A stretch of 64,000 bases of DNA from DASYLJ01 sp964432595 (GTDB lineage Bacteria; Desulfobacterota; Binatia; DP-6), in NCBI GenBank assembly GCA_964432595.1, contig CAYSOF010000003.1, positions 62,001 to 126,000 of the forward strand, in the 5' to 3' direction. Numbering within the stretch: the stretch's first letter is position 1; each line of letters begins with the position of its first letter. The notes beneath the pieces are model-generated. The model was not told the origin of the DNA, did not search any database, and saw only the letters and a program-made list of their open reading frames with translations. Both the position numbers and the translations under genes were made by a program. This document shows positions 1-7,460 of this stretch, in pieces.

Positions 1-2
1 AC

Positions 3-605
3 ACGTTCCGCAACGACGTCGACGTCTGGAACGTCCGCTACGGCGGACACGACATCTGGCTGAAGGACGGCAAGGGCCCGCGCTACCTCGCCACGTTGCT
101 GGCGTCGCCGGGGCGCGAGATCCACGTGCTGCAGTTCATGGCGCCGGCGGCGGGCGGCACGACGTTCGCCGGCGCGACGCAGGACGGCCTGTCGGTCGGC
201 ATGTCGAGCGGGTCGTTCGACGACGCGCCCGATCGGCAGGCGCGCCAGGAGTACAAGGAGCGCGTCGCGGACCTGCGCGCCGAGCTGGACGAGGCCGAGG
301 AGCACGCCGATCACGGGCGCGCCGAGCGCATCCGCGAAGAGCTGGAGCTGCTGCTGTCGCAGCTCTCCGGGACGTTCGGATCGCGGGTCCGGCTCCGCGG
401 CCCGGCCGAAACCGCGCGGAAGGCGGTCACCAAGGTGCTCCGGACGCAGATCGGCAAGCTGCTCGACGTCCACCCCGCCCTCGGACGCCATCTCCGCGAC
501 ACCGTTCGCATGGGCACGGTCTGCGTCTACGCCCCGCCAACGCCCACCGATTGGGAGGTGTCCTTCGAGCCGCGCCGAAGTAGCGGGTCGCTACCGGCCA
601 GGTAG
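3..605 (+). CDS. C-terminal part of an ATPase/regulator-like protein (5' truncated)
   Basis: The reading frame is open from the first complete codon, so the gene begins upstream of the window. About 200 residues remain. The visible part opens with a tryptophan-containing segment followed by LKDGKGPRYLATLL and a PGREIHVLQF motif. This resembles the small C-terminal module that follows AAA/TPR regions in large bacterial ATP-binding regulators. A charged, probably coiled-coil stretch follows (residues about 75-125, rich in Glu/Arg/Ala), then a helical PALGRHLRDTVRMGTVCVY ending. The ATPase or DNA-binding part is outside the window, so the exact function cannot be given. The next gene starts 12 nt after the stop. 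Confidence 0.7.
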   Translation, partial: TFRNDVDVWNVRYGGHDIWLKDGKGPRYLATLLASPGREIHVLQFMAPAAGGTTFAGATQDGLSVGMSSGSFDDAPDRQARQEYKERVADLRAELDEAEEHADHGRAERIREELELLLSQLSGTFGSRVRLRGPAETARKAVTKVLRTQIGKLLDVHPALGRHLRDTVRMGTVCVYAPPTPTDWEVSFEPRRSSGSLPAR

Positions 606-617
606 CGCTCCCGTAGC

Positions 618-2120
618 ATGAACAACGCACTTTCGGCCGTTCTCGTCATCCCGACCCCCGGCCCGTTTGCGGGCGGTCCGACACTGGACGTCACCGGGAC
701 GCTCGCGCCGGCGGCGGTGGCGCTCGGCCTGATCGTTGCCCTGAGCGTCGTACTCTTCCTGCTCGCCGGCACCCGCCGCCCCCGGCGGCGTCTCCCCCGT
801 CCGGCATACGGATGGACGCCACGGCCCGCCGTACGCGGCATGGTCGCGCTCGTCATGGCGCTGCTCGCGTCCGACGGGAGCGCGCACGCGCAGAGCGTCG
901 CCGACGGCCTGCAGTGTCACCGCGTGACGGACGTCGAGCGCAAGCGGCTGAAGGCCGTCGTCGACCTCGACGCGCCGGCAGCGGGGCTCGCGCCCGGATG
1001 TCGATTGAGCCGCGCGAAGCTCTACTGCACGCCCACGAAGGCGCGCGTGCAGCCGGGCACGCTGCTCGACGGCAACACGCCGCTCGCCGAGCTGCCGTAC
1101 CACGGCCGCCCCGCGGAGACGGATCGCATCTGCTACGAGGTCACGTGTCCGGCGGCGCCGACCGTGACCGAGACCGTGACGGATCGGTTCGGCACGCGCG
1201 CGATCAAGCGGTCGACGACGGAGATGCTGTGCACGCCCGCTACCGGTGGGACGCTGCCGCCGCCCGAGAGCGGCTTCCAGGTGACGACGCCGACGTTCGA
1301 CATCCAGCCGGGTGTCAACGGGAACTTCTGCTACTACTTCCGCACGCCGAACGACGTCGCCGTCCCGGTACGGAAGATCGTGTCGGAGCTCGGTCCCGGC
1401 GTCCGTTCGGTCGTGATGCTCACCACGAGCACCAACGGCATGCCCGTCGACCGGCTTCCGCCCGGGACGATCTCGTCGGCGAACTGCGACATGTTCGTCG
1501 TCGGCGACAGCCTCAAGCCGCGCTGGATCTATGCCGGCGACACCGAGTCGACCGAGATGACCATGCCCGCCGACGACGGCGCGGGCCATCCGCTCGCGCT
1601 CGAGATTCCGCCCGGCTCGTCCGGCTTCCTCATGATGCATCATCACAACCCCACGACGCAGCCGATCACGACGCGCGTGAAGATCAACCTCGAGGCGCTC
1701 GAGTCGCCGATCTACACCAGGACGGACACGTTCACCGCCTATACCGGCGACATCACGATCCCGCCGAACACGTACGGGCACGGCGAGACGCGCTCGTGTC
1801 CGCTACCGAGCGGCGCGACGTTCTGGCGGTGGTCGATGCGCACGCACCAGCATGCGTTCGACACCGCCGTGCTCGACGGGCAGACGCTGCTGTACGGCAA
1901 CGACGATTGGACGAATCCCGGCGCGTCGCTGTGGCCGACGCCGCCGTTCCAGACCTTCGCCGCGCCGAAGGTCACGTACTCCTGCAGCTACATCAACCCG
2001 AGCACCCGCACGATCGGCACGGGACCGGGCCGGGAGGTCGATGAGCAGTGCATCGCGGTCGGCTACTTCTTCCCCGCGGACCGACCGCGTACCTGCTACA
2101 GCGGCTTCATGCTCGACTGA
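618..2120 (+). CDS. Secreted CYxxK-repeat protein with degenerate copper monooxygenase-like fold
   Basis: A 500-residue protein if started at 618. An in-frame ATG at 840 (residue 75) begins a cleaner signal peptide ending in SAHA, so the mature protein may start there. The 618 start would add a transmembrane segment (about residues 30-51) and an Arg/Pro-rich linker. Two short Cys repeats follow (about 97-140 and 168-207), the second of the form CYxxxC...VTDRFG...LCTPA. From about 225 the protein resembles the C-terminal fold of copper type II ascorbate-dependent monooxygenases, with HHH at 341-343 and HQH at 410-412. Aligned by eye with the protein at 25737-26747, the CuA His-His pair is Arg-Ser and the CuB Met is Gln477. 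It may bind copper without being a full monooxygenase. Confidence 0.65.
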   Translation: MNNALSAVLVIPTPGPFAGGPTLDVTGTLAPAAVALGLIVALSVVLFLLAGTRRPRRRLPRPAYGWTPRPAVRGMVALVMALLASDGSAHAQSVADGLQCHRVTDVERKRLKAVVDLDAPAAGLAPGCRLSRAKLYCTPTKARVQPGTLLDGNTPLAELPYHGRPAETDRICYEVTCPAAPTVTETVTDRFGTRAIKRSTTEMLCTPATGGTLPPPESGFQVTTPTFDIQPGVNGNFCYYFRTPNDVAVPVRKIVSELGPGVRSVVMLTTSTNGMPVDRLPPGTISSANCDMFVVGDSLKPRWIYAGDTESTEMTMPADDGAGHPLALEIPPGSSGFLMMHHHNPTTQPITTRVKINLEALESPIYTRTDTFTAYTGDITIPPNTYGHGETRSCPLPSGATFWRWSMRTHQHAFDTAVLDGQTLLYGNDDWTNPGASLWPTPPFQTFAAPKVTYSCSYINPSTRTIGTGPGREVDEQCIAVGYFFPADRPRTCYSGFMLD

Positions 2121-2128
2121 ACGCGCGA

Positions 2129-2698
2129 CTACCGGCGGGCCTGCACGGCCCGCCGGATCTCCGCGATCTCGTCGCGGAACGCGTCGAGCACCGTCGGTTT
2201 CCCCGGGAGATCGGCAACCGGCGCGACGCAGCCGATGCCCTGCGCCGCCGGCTGCACCGTGATCCGTACCGCGCCGCGCTCGACGTCGAGCGTGACCGGC
2301 CAGTGACGGCACGCGGCGGGCTTCACCGACGGCACGGAACGTCCCGTACGCAGCGCCAGCGAGTGGATGCCGCAGAGCGAATGCCGCCGCGTCGTCACCA
2401 GGAACGGACACGCGCCGTCGCCGTCGCTCTCGATCATGAAGTGCGGCGGGTCCTCGACGAAGACGTTGTCGTAGCCGTCGCCGTCGCGGAGATGCGGCAG
2501 CACCGCCGCCAGCTCGTCCATCAGCGTGTCGATCGCGCGCACCTCCTTGCGCGACAGCTCGACCGCGAGCCCCACGCAGCAGGTGCGACCGCGCGGACAC
2601 CCGTCGGGCCAGCAGCGATAGGCGAACGCCGTCAGCGACGGATCGAGCACGACGCGCATCGGCCGCGTCTCTAACACCCGCTCCACGCACTCCGCCAT
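2129..2698 (-). CDS. YkgJ-like Cys-cluster (zinc/iron-chelating) protein
   Basis: A 189-residue protein. The cysteine pattern RCxxxxCxxxxxCC near residues 28-42, then ACPFL, then SLCGIHS and finally CRHWP, is the order seen in the YkgJ/CxxCxxCC family of small putative metal-chelating proteins. In that family the pattern usually reads CxxCCxx...CpFL...CxIy...CRxfP. No signal peptide or membrane segment is visible, so it is probably cytoplasmic. The substrate is unknown. It converges with the preceding gene, with only 8 nt between the two stop codons, and diverges from the frameshifted gene that follows. Confidence 0.55.
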   Translation of the reverse strand: MAECVERVLETRPMRVVLDPSLTAFAYRCWPDGCPRGRTCCVGLAVELSRKEVRAIDTLMDELAAVLPHLRDGDGYDNVFVEDPPHFMIESDGDGACPFLVTTRRHSLCGIHSLALRTGRSVPSVKPAACRHWPVTLDVERGAVRITVQPAAQGIGCVAPVADLPGKPTVLDAFRDEIAEIRRAVQARR

Positions 2699-2752
2699 AG
2701 ACCTTGCGCAGACCGCTCATGTTCGCGCGGCGACGTGCCGAGACGCGCAGCA

Positions 2753-3250
2753 ATGGCGACGTGTCGGACGATCGCGCTCGCGCTGCTGCTCGGTCGGCGC
2801 GTCGCAGCGGTCGAACGTCCTGCTGCGCAGCGGCGCCAAGGACCAGCTCGAGTGGAAGTTGACGCACGGTGGACCGTCGGCGCCGGCGGACGTCGTGCGC
2901 GACGGCGTGGCGCTCGCCGTCTGCGTCTACGACGCGGACTCGCCGCAGCCGATCCTCGCAGCCGCGCTCCCGACCAGCGGGCTGTGCGGGGCGGCGGGGT
3001 CCGCTACAAGAACAAGACCGCGACGCCGAACGGCATCGTCGACGTGAAGCTGCAGGCGAGCGGCCTCGCCGAACTCTGCATCGTCATGAAGGTCAAGGGC
3101 GCGCTGCTGGCCATCCCGGCACTCGGGCTCACGCTGCCGGTGCGGATGCAGCTCGTGGCGACCGGCGACGACGGCACGACGTGCTGGGAGTCCTCGTTCG
3201 CCACGGCGCAGAAGAACGACGCGGGGCAGCTCAAGGCGAACGGCTCCTGA
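2753..3250 (+). pseudogene. Secreted small protein gene interrupted by two frameshifts
   Basis: The first ~12 codons from ATG 2753 give a signal-peptide start (MATCRTIALALLLG). Sensible coding then moves to another frame from about 2787 (SVGASQRSNVLLRSGAKDQ onward, through VALAVCVYDADSPQPILAAA). It returns to the first frame near 2990, at a G-rich run, to give GVRYKNKTATPNG and the rest up to the stop. The composite resembles secreted proteins with a KDGxD...W...DPxxxG...LP...G.GYxYKx...K.KG... pattern, a layout also seen at 63048. The two shifts cancel, so the gene may have been broken in two steps or the assembly may carry two indels. Function unknown. Confidence 0.5.
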
Positions 3251-3292
3251 GGAACCCTTGCGCCGCGCGGCGCACCGGTGCCAAAGGAGCGC

Positions 3293-4306
3293 ATGGAGTA
3301 CGCGCGCCTCGGCCACAGCGGCCTCCCCGTGTCCAAGCTCTGCCTCGGCACGATGATGTTCGGGCGCTGGGGCAACCCCGATCACGAGGACTGCGCGCGC
3401 ATCCTGAACCGGGCGCTCGACGAAGGCGTGACGCTGATCGACACCGCCAACCGCTACGGGATGGGCGAGTCGGAGGAGATCATCGGCAAGGCGCTCGGTC
3501 CGCGCCGTGACGAGGCGGTGCTCGCGACGAAGGTGTTCATGCCGGGGCCCGGCGGACGGCTGGATCGCGGCACGTCGCGCCGCCACGTCATGCTGCAGGT
3601 CGAAGAGAGCCTGCGCCGGCTGCGCACCGAGTGGATCGACCTCTACCAGATCCACCGCAACGACCCGGGCACGCCGCTCGAGGAGACGCTGCGCGCGATG
3701 ACCGACCTCGTGCACCAGGGGAAGGTGCGCTACCTCGGCGTCTCCACCGGGTCGCTCGCCGAGTCGCAGGGGATGTACTTCGGTGGCGCAAAGATGGTCG
3801 AGTCGCTGTGGATCAGCGACCGCCGCAACCTCGAGCGGTTCGTCTCGACGCAGCCGCCCTACTCCATCTTCACGCGCGAGGCCGAGCGCGAGATCTTCCC
3901 GGTGTGTCGCCAGCACGGCTTCGGCGCGATCGTGTGGAGCCCCATCGAGGGCGGCTGGCTGTCCGGCCGCTATCGCAAGGGCCAGCCGCCGCCCGACGAC
4001 TCGCGCGCGCGCAACCAGACCGAGTTCGGCGCCTTCGTCGCACCCCAGTTCGACATGACGACGCCGAAGGCGCAGCACCGCCTGGACGTCGTCGAGACGT
4101 TGGTCGGCATGGCCGACCAGCTGGGCGTGCCGCTGTCGCAGTACGCGCTCGCCTGGACGCTGACCAACCCCGCCGTCACGTCGGCCATCATCGGCCCGCG
4201 CGTGACGCGGCATCTCGACGACAGCCTCGCCGCGCTGCGCGTGAAGATTCCCGAGGAGCACCGCCAGCGCATCGACGAGCTCGTCGCGCCCGGCACGAAC
4301 GTCTGA
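3293..4306 (+). CDS. Aldo/keto reductase
   Basis: A 337-residue cytosolic NAD(P)H-dependent oxidoreductase of the aldo/keto reductase superfamily. The start is ATG 3293 rather than the upstream GTG 3278, because an AAAGGAG ribosome-binding site lies just before it and the conserved N-terminus MEYARLGHSGLPVSKLCLGT begins there. The catalytic tetrad is readable: Asp50 and Tyr55 in LIDTANRYG, Lys80 in VLATK and His121 in LYQIHRND. A late SAIIGPR motif is typical of coenzyme binding. The natural substrate cannot be inferred. It heads an operon with the serine hydrolase (12 nt later) and type II pantothenate kinase. Confidence 0.9.
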   Translation: MEYARLGHSGLPVSKLCLGTMMFGRWGNPDHEDCARILNRALDEGVTLIDTANRYGMGESEEIIGKALGPRRDEAVLATKVFMPGPGGRLDRGTSRRHVMLQVEESLRRLRTEWIDLYQIHRNDPGTPLEETLRAMTDLVHQGKVRYLGVSTGSLAESQGMYFGGAKMVESLWISDRRNLERFVSTQPPYSIFTREAEREIFPVCRQHGFGAIVWSPIEGGWLSGRYRKGQPPPDDSRARNQTEFGAFVAPQFDMTTPKAQHRLDVVETLVGMADQLGVPLSQYALAWTLTNPAVTSAIIGPRVTRHLDDSLAALRVKIPEEHRQRIDELVAPGTNV

Positions 4307-4318
4307 AGGAGCCCGTCG

Positions 4319-5473
4319 ATGGACCCGCGCGACCTCGGTCTCGATCCCGCCCGCCTCGCCCACCTGTCCGACGTCATCCGCGCCGACGTCGCCGCCGAGC
4401 GCTACGACGGCTGCGAGCTGGTCGTCGGCCGCGGCGGCGCGATCGCCTACCACGAGCAGTTCGGCTTCGCGGACCGGGCGTCGGGACGGCCGGTCGCGCC
4501 GTCGCAGCCGTTCATCACGATGTCGGTCGCGAAGCAGTTCACCGTCGTGCTGGTGCTGCGCGCCATCGAGCGCGGGCACTTCGCGCTCTCGACGCCGGTC
4601 GCCGAGGTCATCCCGGAGTTCGGCGCACGCGGAAAGGGACGCATCACCGTCGCGCACCTGCTGACGCACACCGGCGGCTTGCCGGCGATGCTGCCGCCGA
4701 TGCCGATGGAGCTGGCCACGAATCTGGCGGCCGTCGTCGAGGCGACGTGCGCGTGCCTGCTCGAGTCGCGTCCCGGCAGCAAGGTGCTCTACAGCGTGCT
4801 GGTCGCACACGCGGTGCTGGCCGAGATGGTCCGGCGCTGCGAGGGCGGCGCGCGGCCGTATCGTCAGGTGCTGCGCGAGGAGCTGTTCGAGCCGCTCGGC
4901 ATGCGCGACACGTACCTCGGCCTGCCCGCCGCCGTGGCGTCGCGGGTGGCGCCGGTCGTCTGTCGCGATCGACGGCCCGGCCTCTTCGAGCCGATGTTCC
5001 TCGAGGCGATGTCGGGGATGATCGCCGAGGACACGGAGATCCCCGCGGGCGGCGGCGTCTCGACCGCGCCCGACGTGCATCGCTTCGCCGAGATGCTGCG
5101 CGCAGGCGGCACGCTCGGCGGCGTCCGCATGCTGTCGCCGGCGACGGTCGAGATGGTGTGCATCAACCAGACCGGCACGGAGCCGAACTCGCTGCTGGCG
5201 TACACCGAGGCGATGCGCGGCTGGGAGCCGTTCCCGGCGAACCTCGGCCTCGGCTTCTTCCTGCGCGGCGACGGCATCCATCCGACGCCGTTCGGTCTCC
5301 TCGCGTCGCCGTCGACGTTCGGCGGCTTCGGCGCCGGCTGCTCGGTGTTCTGGATCGACCCCGAGCGCGACCTCACCTACGCGTTCCTCTCGAGCGGGCT
5401 CATGGAGGAGTCGTACAGCATGGAGCGCCACCAGAAGCTGTCGGACATCGTGCACTCTGCAGTGATCGCCTGA
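4319..5473 (+). CDS. Beta-lactamase/esterase-family serine hydrolase
   Basis: A 384-residue protein of the class C beta-lactamase-like (Pfam beta-lactamase) superfamily. Ser69-x-x-Lys72 (MSVAKQF) supplies the nucleophile and general base. LLTHTGG at about 114-120 is the usual following motif. The second-motif tyrosine is Tyr158, but the following Asn of the YxN signature is replaced by Val160 (YSV). That argues for an esterase or other hydrolase rather than a true beta-lactamase. No signal peptide is seen, so a cytoplasmic role is likely. The start has an AAGGAG site 7 nt upstream. The stop overlaps the next start as TGATG, so the two genes are translationally coupled. Confidence 0.8.
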   Translation: MDPRDLGLDPARLAHLSDVIRADVAAERYDGCELVVGRGGAIAYHEQFGFADRASGRPVAPSQPFITMSVAKQFTVVLVLRAIERGHFALSTPVAEVIPEFGARGKGRITVAHLLTHTGGLPAMLPPMPMELATNLAAVVEATCACLLESRPGSKVLYSVLVAHAVLAEMVRRCEGGARPYRQVLREELFEPLGMRDTYLGLPAAVASRVAPVVCRDRRPGLFEPMFLEAMSGMIAEDTEIPAGGGVSTAPDVHRFAEMLRAGGTLGGVRMLSPATVEMVCINQTGTEPNSLLAYTEAMRGWEPFPANLGLGFFLRGDGIHPTPFGLLASPSTFGGFGAGCSVFWIDPERDLTYAFLSSGLMEESYSMERHQKLSDIVHSAVIA

Positions 5474-6267
5474 TGTCCGTCGCCGGGATCGACGTCGGCG
5501 CGACCCTCTGCAAGCTCGCGTTGCAGAAGGACGGGCTCGCCGTCGCGCACTACCCGTCGACCGATCTCTTCGGCGTGCGCGCGTTGGTCGAGGCGTGGGG
5601 GCCGGCGCGCATCGGCGTGACGGGCGGCGGCGCCGATCGGCTCGGTCCGGAGATCGGCGGCGTGCTGCTGCGGCACGTTTCGGAGTTCGAGGCATGGGGA
5701 CGCGGCGGCGCGGCGGTCGCGACGCTGGACGGCGTCACGCTGCCGTCGAAGCACCTCATGGTGTCACTCGGAACCGGGACGTCGGTGATGCTCGTCGACG
5801 GCGACCGCGTCGAGCGCGTCGGCGGCACGGCGCTCGGCGGCGGCACCGTCATCGGGCTCGGCAAGCTGCTGCTCGGCACCGACCGCTTCGACGAGATCGT
5901 CGCGCTCGCGGCGAAGGGCGATCGCCGCACCGTCGACCTCCTCGTCAGCGACGTCTACCGCGCGGGCGCGACGTCGATCCTGCGCGACCTGAACGCGTCG
6001 AGCTTCGCGAAGCTGGATTCGACCCGTCCCGAGGACGTCGCGCACTCGCTGATGGGCGTCATCGGCGAGAACGTCGCGCTGATCTGCGGCGGCCTGGCTC
6101 GGTCGGCGGGCGTCGACACCGTCGTCTATTGCGGCTCGACGCTCGCGGAGAACCCGCCGCTCGAGGCGATCGTGCGCGAGATCACGACGCTGTTCGGGCA
6201 CACGGCCGTCGTGCTGCCGCGTGGCGCGTTCTGCGGCGCGGTCGGCGCGGCGGCCATCGCCGCGTGA
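5473..6267 (+). CDS. coaW: Type II pantothenate kinase
   Basis: A 264-residue ASKHA-fold kinase that phosphorylates pantothenate, the first step of coenzyme A synthesis. Visible motifs are GIDVGATLCKLAL at the N-terminus (phosphate 1), VTGGGADRL, the MVSLGTGTS phosphate 2 loop, GGTALGGGTVIGLGKLL and the C-terminal CGSTLAEN/GAFCGAVGAA. This set matches the eukaryote-like type II enzyme (CoaW) rather than CoaA or CoaX. The start ATG overlaps the stop of the upstream hydrolase gene, so expression is coupled. Type II enzymes are sparsely distributed among bacteria. The operon context with an aldo/keto reductase and a hydrolase does not reveal a special role. Confidence 0.85.
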   Translation: MSVAGIDVGATLCKLALQKDGLAVAHYPSTDLFGVRALVEAWGPARIGVTGGGADRLGPEIGGVLLRHVSEFEAWGRGGAAVATLDGVTLPSKHLMVSLGTGTSVMLVDGDRVERVGGTALGGGTVIGLGKLLLGTDRFDEIVALAAKGDRRTVDLLVSDVYRAGATSILRDLNASSFAKLDSTRPEDVAHSLMGVIGENVALICGGLARSAGVDTVVYCGSTLAENPPLEAIVREITTLFGHTAVVLPRGAFCGAVGAAAIAA

Positions 6268-6285
6268 GTCGCAGCGTCGCCTGCG

Positions 6286-6305
6286 GGGCGGCCCCGGGGC
6301 CGTCC
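6286..6305 (+). terminator. Candidate hairpin after the pantothenate kinase gene
   Basis: Two 10-nt arms, GGGCGGCCCC and GGGGCCGTCC, pair completely if one G-U is allowed. They lie 18 nt after the coaW stop codon. No T-tract follows, so this would be a weak or Rho-assisted terminator at best. Confidence 0.3.
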
Positions 6306-6396
6306 ACATGGGTTCCAGAGGTCGATCGATCCGCGTCGACGACCTCCGGCACGATCAGGGCGTATCGTCGATACCGCCCATGAGCGCCCCCAGCGC

Positions 6397-6858
6397 CTAC
6401 CGAGGGGCGTCTGTCAGCACGAACGTCCCTCGTTCGAGGATACGAAGTCCCACCCCGTCGTTGTCGTCCGTGTACTCGTAGCATTGATACGAGCCGCCCG
6501 TGGTACCGTCCTCGGTCGGGACGACCGTCAAGGAACACGCATGCGCCGTATGGCGGGCGACGCGGCGCTGAAAGATGATCAGGGCGCCGTCGGTGCGTTC
6601 GGGGTAGATCGTGAGCTGCGCGCGAGGCCCGGGACATCCGGGGCCGGCGCACTTCCGAGCCCGCCCGCCGCACTGTCGTACGTAGTTCGAGTTCGGGCGG
6701 CAGTGTCGCCCAACTCGCAGCGTGACGGTCGTCATGCCGCCGGTTTCGTTGGTGAGCACGGCGTTCAATCGCGCCCCCCGGTCGACCGTCACGCCCTCGC
6801 TCACTGCGAACGATCCGACTATCGCGACAACGGCCAAGACGGGGCTGACTGGACGCAC
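6397..6858 (-). CDS. Secreted Cys-containing protein of unknown function
   Basis: A 153-residue protein with a plausible signal peptide (MRPVSPVLAVVAIVGSFAVSEG). The mature part carries seven cysteines, including a cluster around residues 53-75 (HCRPNS, QCGGRARKCAGPGC) and another pair at SYQCYEY and ACSLTVV, consistent with disulphide bonds outside the cytoplasm. No known domain is recognised. It is transcribed divergently from the HxlR regulator, and the 128-bp gap between them holds the operator-like repeats described separately. It could therefore share regulation with that gene. Confidence 0.55.
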   Translation of the reverse strand: MRPVSPVLAVVAIVGSFAVSEGVTVDRGARLNAVLTNETGGMTTVTLRVGRHCRPNSNYVRQCGGRARKCAGPGCPGPRAQLTIYPERTDGALIIFQRRVARHTAHACSLTVVPTEDGTTGGSYQCYEYTDDNDGVGLRILERGTFVLTDAPR

Positions 6859-6929
6859 GCCGCGACCTACGACGGTGCGGCGCCATCGGTCAACCGGCTT
6901 GCCTCACCCTGCTCATGTGCCTATGGTCC

Positions 6930-6977
6930 GTTCCAGTTCGGAACTGACAGCAAACACGAGCCCTTCCAGAGCGGAAC
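6930..6977. promoter_or_regulatory. Pair of operator-like inverted repeats before the HxlR gene
   Basis: GTTCC-N5-GGAAC at 6930-6944 and CTTCC-N5-GGAAC at 6963-6977 are inverted repeats with the same spacer length, 33 bp apart (about three helical turns). They sit within an 18-nt direct repeat (6931-6948 and 6964-6981) that differs at only two positions. The second copy ends 9 nt before the start codon of the HxlR-family regulator. Autoregulation is the simplest reading. Confidence 0.55.
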
Positions 6978-6986
6978 TGACTGCGA

Positions 6987-7460
6987 ATGCGATGGCGTGA
7001 CGTCGGCGGCGTGACCTGCTCGGTGGCCCGGGCCCTCTCGGTCGTGGGCGACCGCTGGACCCTCCTGATCCTGCGCGACTGCTTCCAGGGCGTCCGCCGG
7101 TTCGAGGACTTCCAGCGCCGCATCGGCATCACGCGCCACCGCCTCGCCGACCGGCTCGCGAAGCTGGTGCGCGAAGGCGTGATGAAGAAGGTCCGCTACC
7201 AGGAGCGTCCGGCGCGGTGGGAATACAAGCTCACCGAGAAGGGCCGCGACCTCTATCCCGTCATCGTGTCGCTGGTCGGCTGGGGCGATCGCTGGATGGC
7301 CGGCGACGACGGCTTGCCGATCGAGCTGATCCATCGCGACTGCGGCCAGGTGATCGCGCCCACCCTCGCCTGCCCGCACTGCAACATGCGCGTCACCGCG
7401 CACGACATGACGTCCCGCCTCGGCCCGGCACTCGCACTCAAAGAGGAGACGACCCCATGA
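6987..7460 (+). CDS. HxlR-family winged-helix regulator with C-terminal zinc ribbon
   Basis: A 157-residue DNA-binding regulator. Residues about 10-100 show the HxlR pattern CSVARALSVVGDRWTLLILRD, FEDFQRRIGITRHRLADRLAKLV and a basic wing before KLTEKGRDLYPVI. An extension follows with Cys119 (HRDCG) and Cys129-x2-Cys132 (CPHC), which looks like a small zinc ribbon present in some HxlR proteins. Many HxlR proteins sense reactive electrophiles or redox state through cysteines; here Cys11 and Cys32 lie in the N-terminal part. The stop overlaps the start of the molybdopterin oxidoreductase gene by 4 nt (ATGA), so the two are coupled and the regulator probably controls that enzyme. Confidence 0.85.
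   Translation: MRWRDVGGVTCSVARALSVVGDRWTLLILRDCFQGVRRFEDFQRRIGITRHRLADRLAKLVREGVMKKVRYQERPARWEYKLTEKGRDLYPVIVSLVGWGDRWMAGDDGLPIELIHRDCGQVIAPTLACPHCNMRVTAHDMTSRLGPALALKEETTP

Noticed and set aside
618..840. N-terminal segment of the 618 protein resembling an IPTL-CTERM-like sorting signal (IPTPGP, TM helix, RRxRRR)
   Set aside because: Such signals are C-terminal; here the segment is N-terminal and the motif is loose.
3631..6267. A single open frame of 878 codons across two operon genes
   Set aside because: Its first 600 codons are Arg/Pro-rich shadow of the reductase and hydrolase genes; only the part from 5473 is protein-like. Other long open frames in this GC-rich DNA, for example 31331-35131 and 2927-5695 on the minus strand, are the same artefact.
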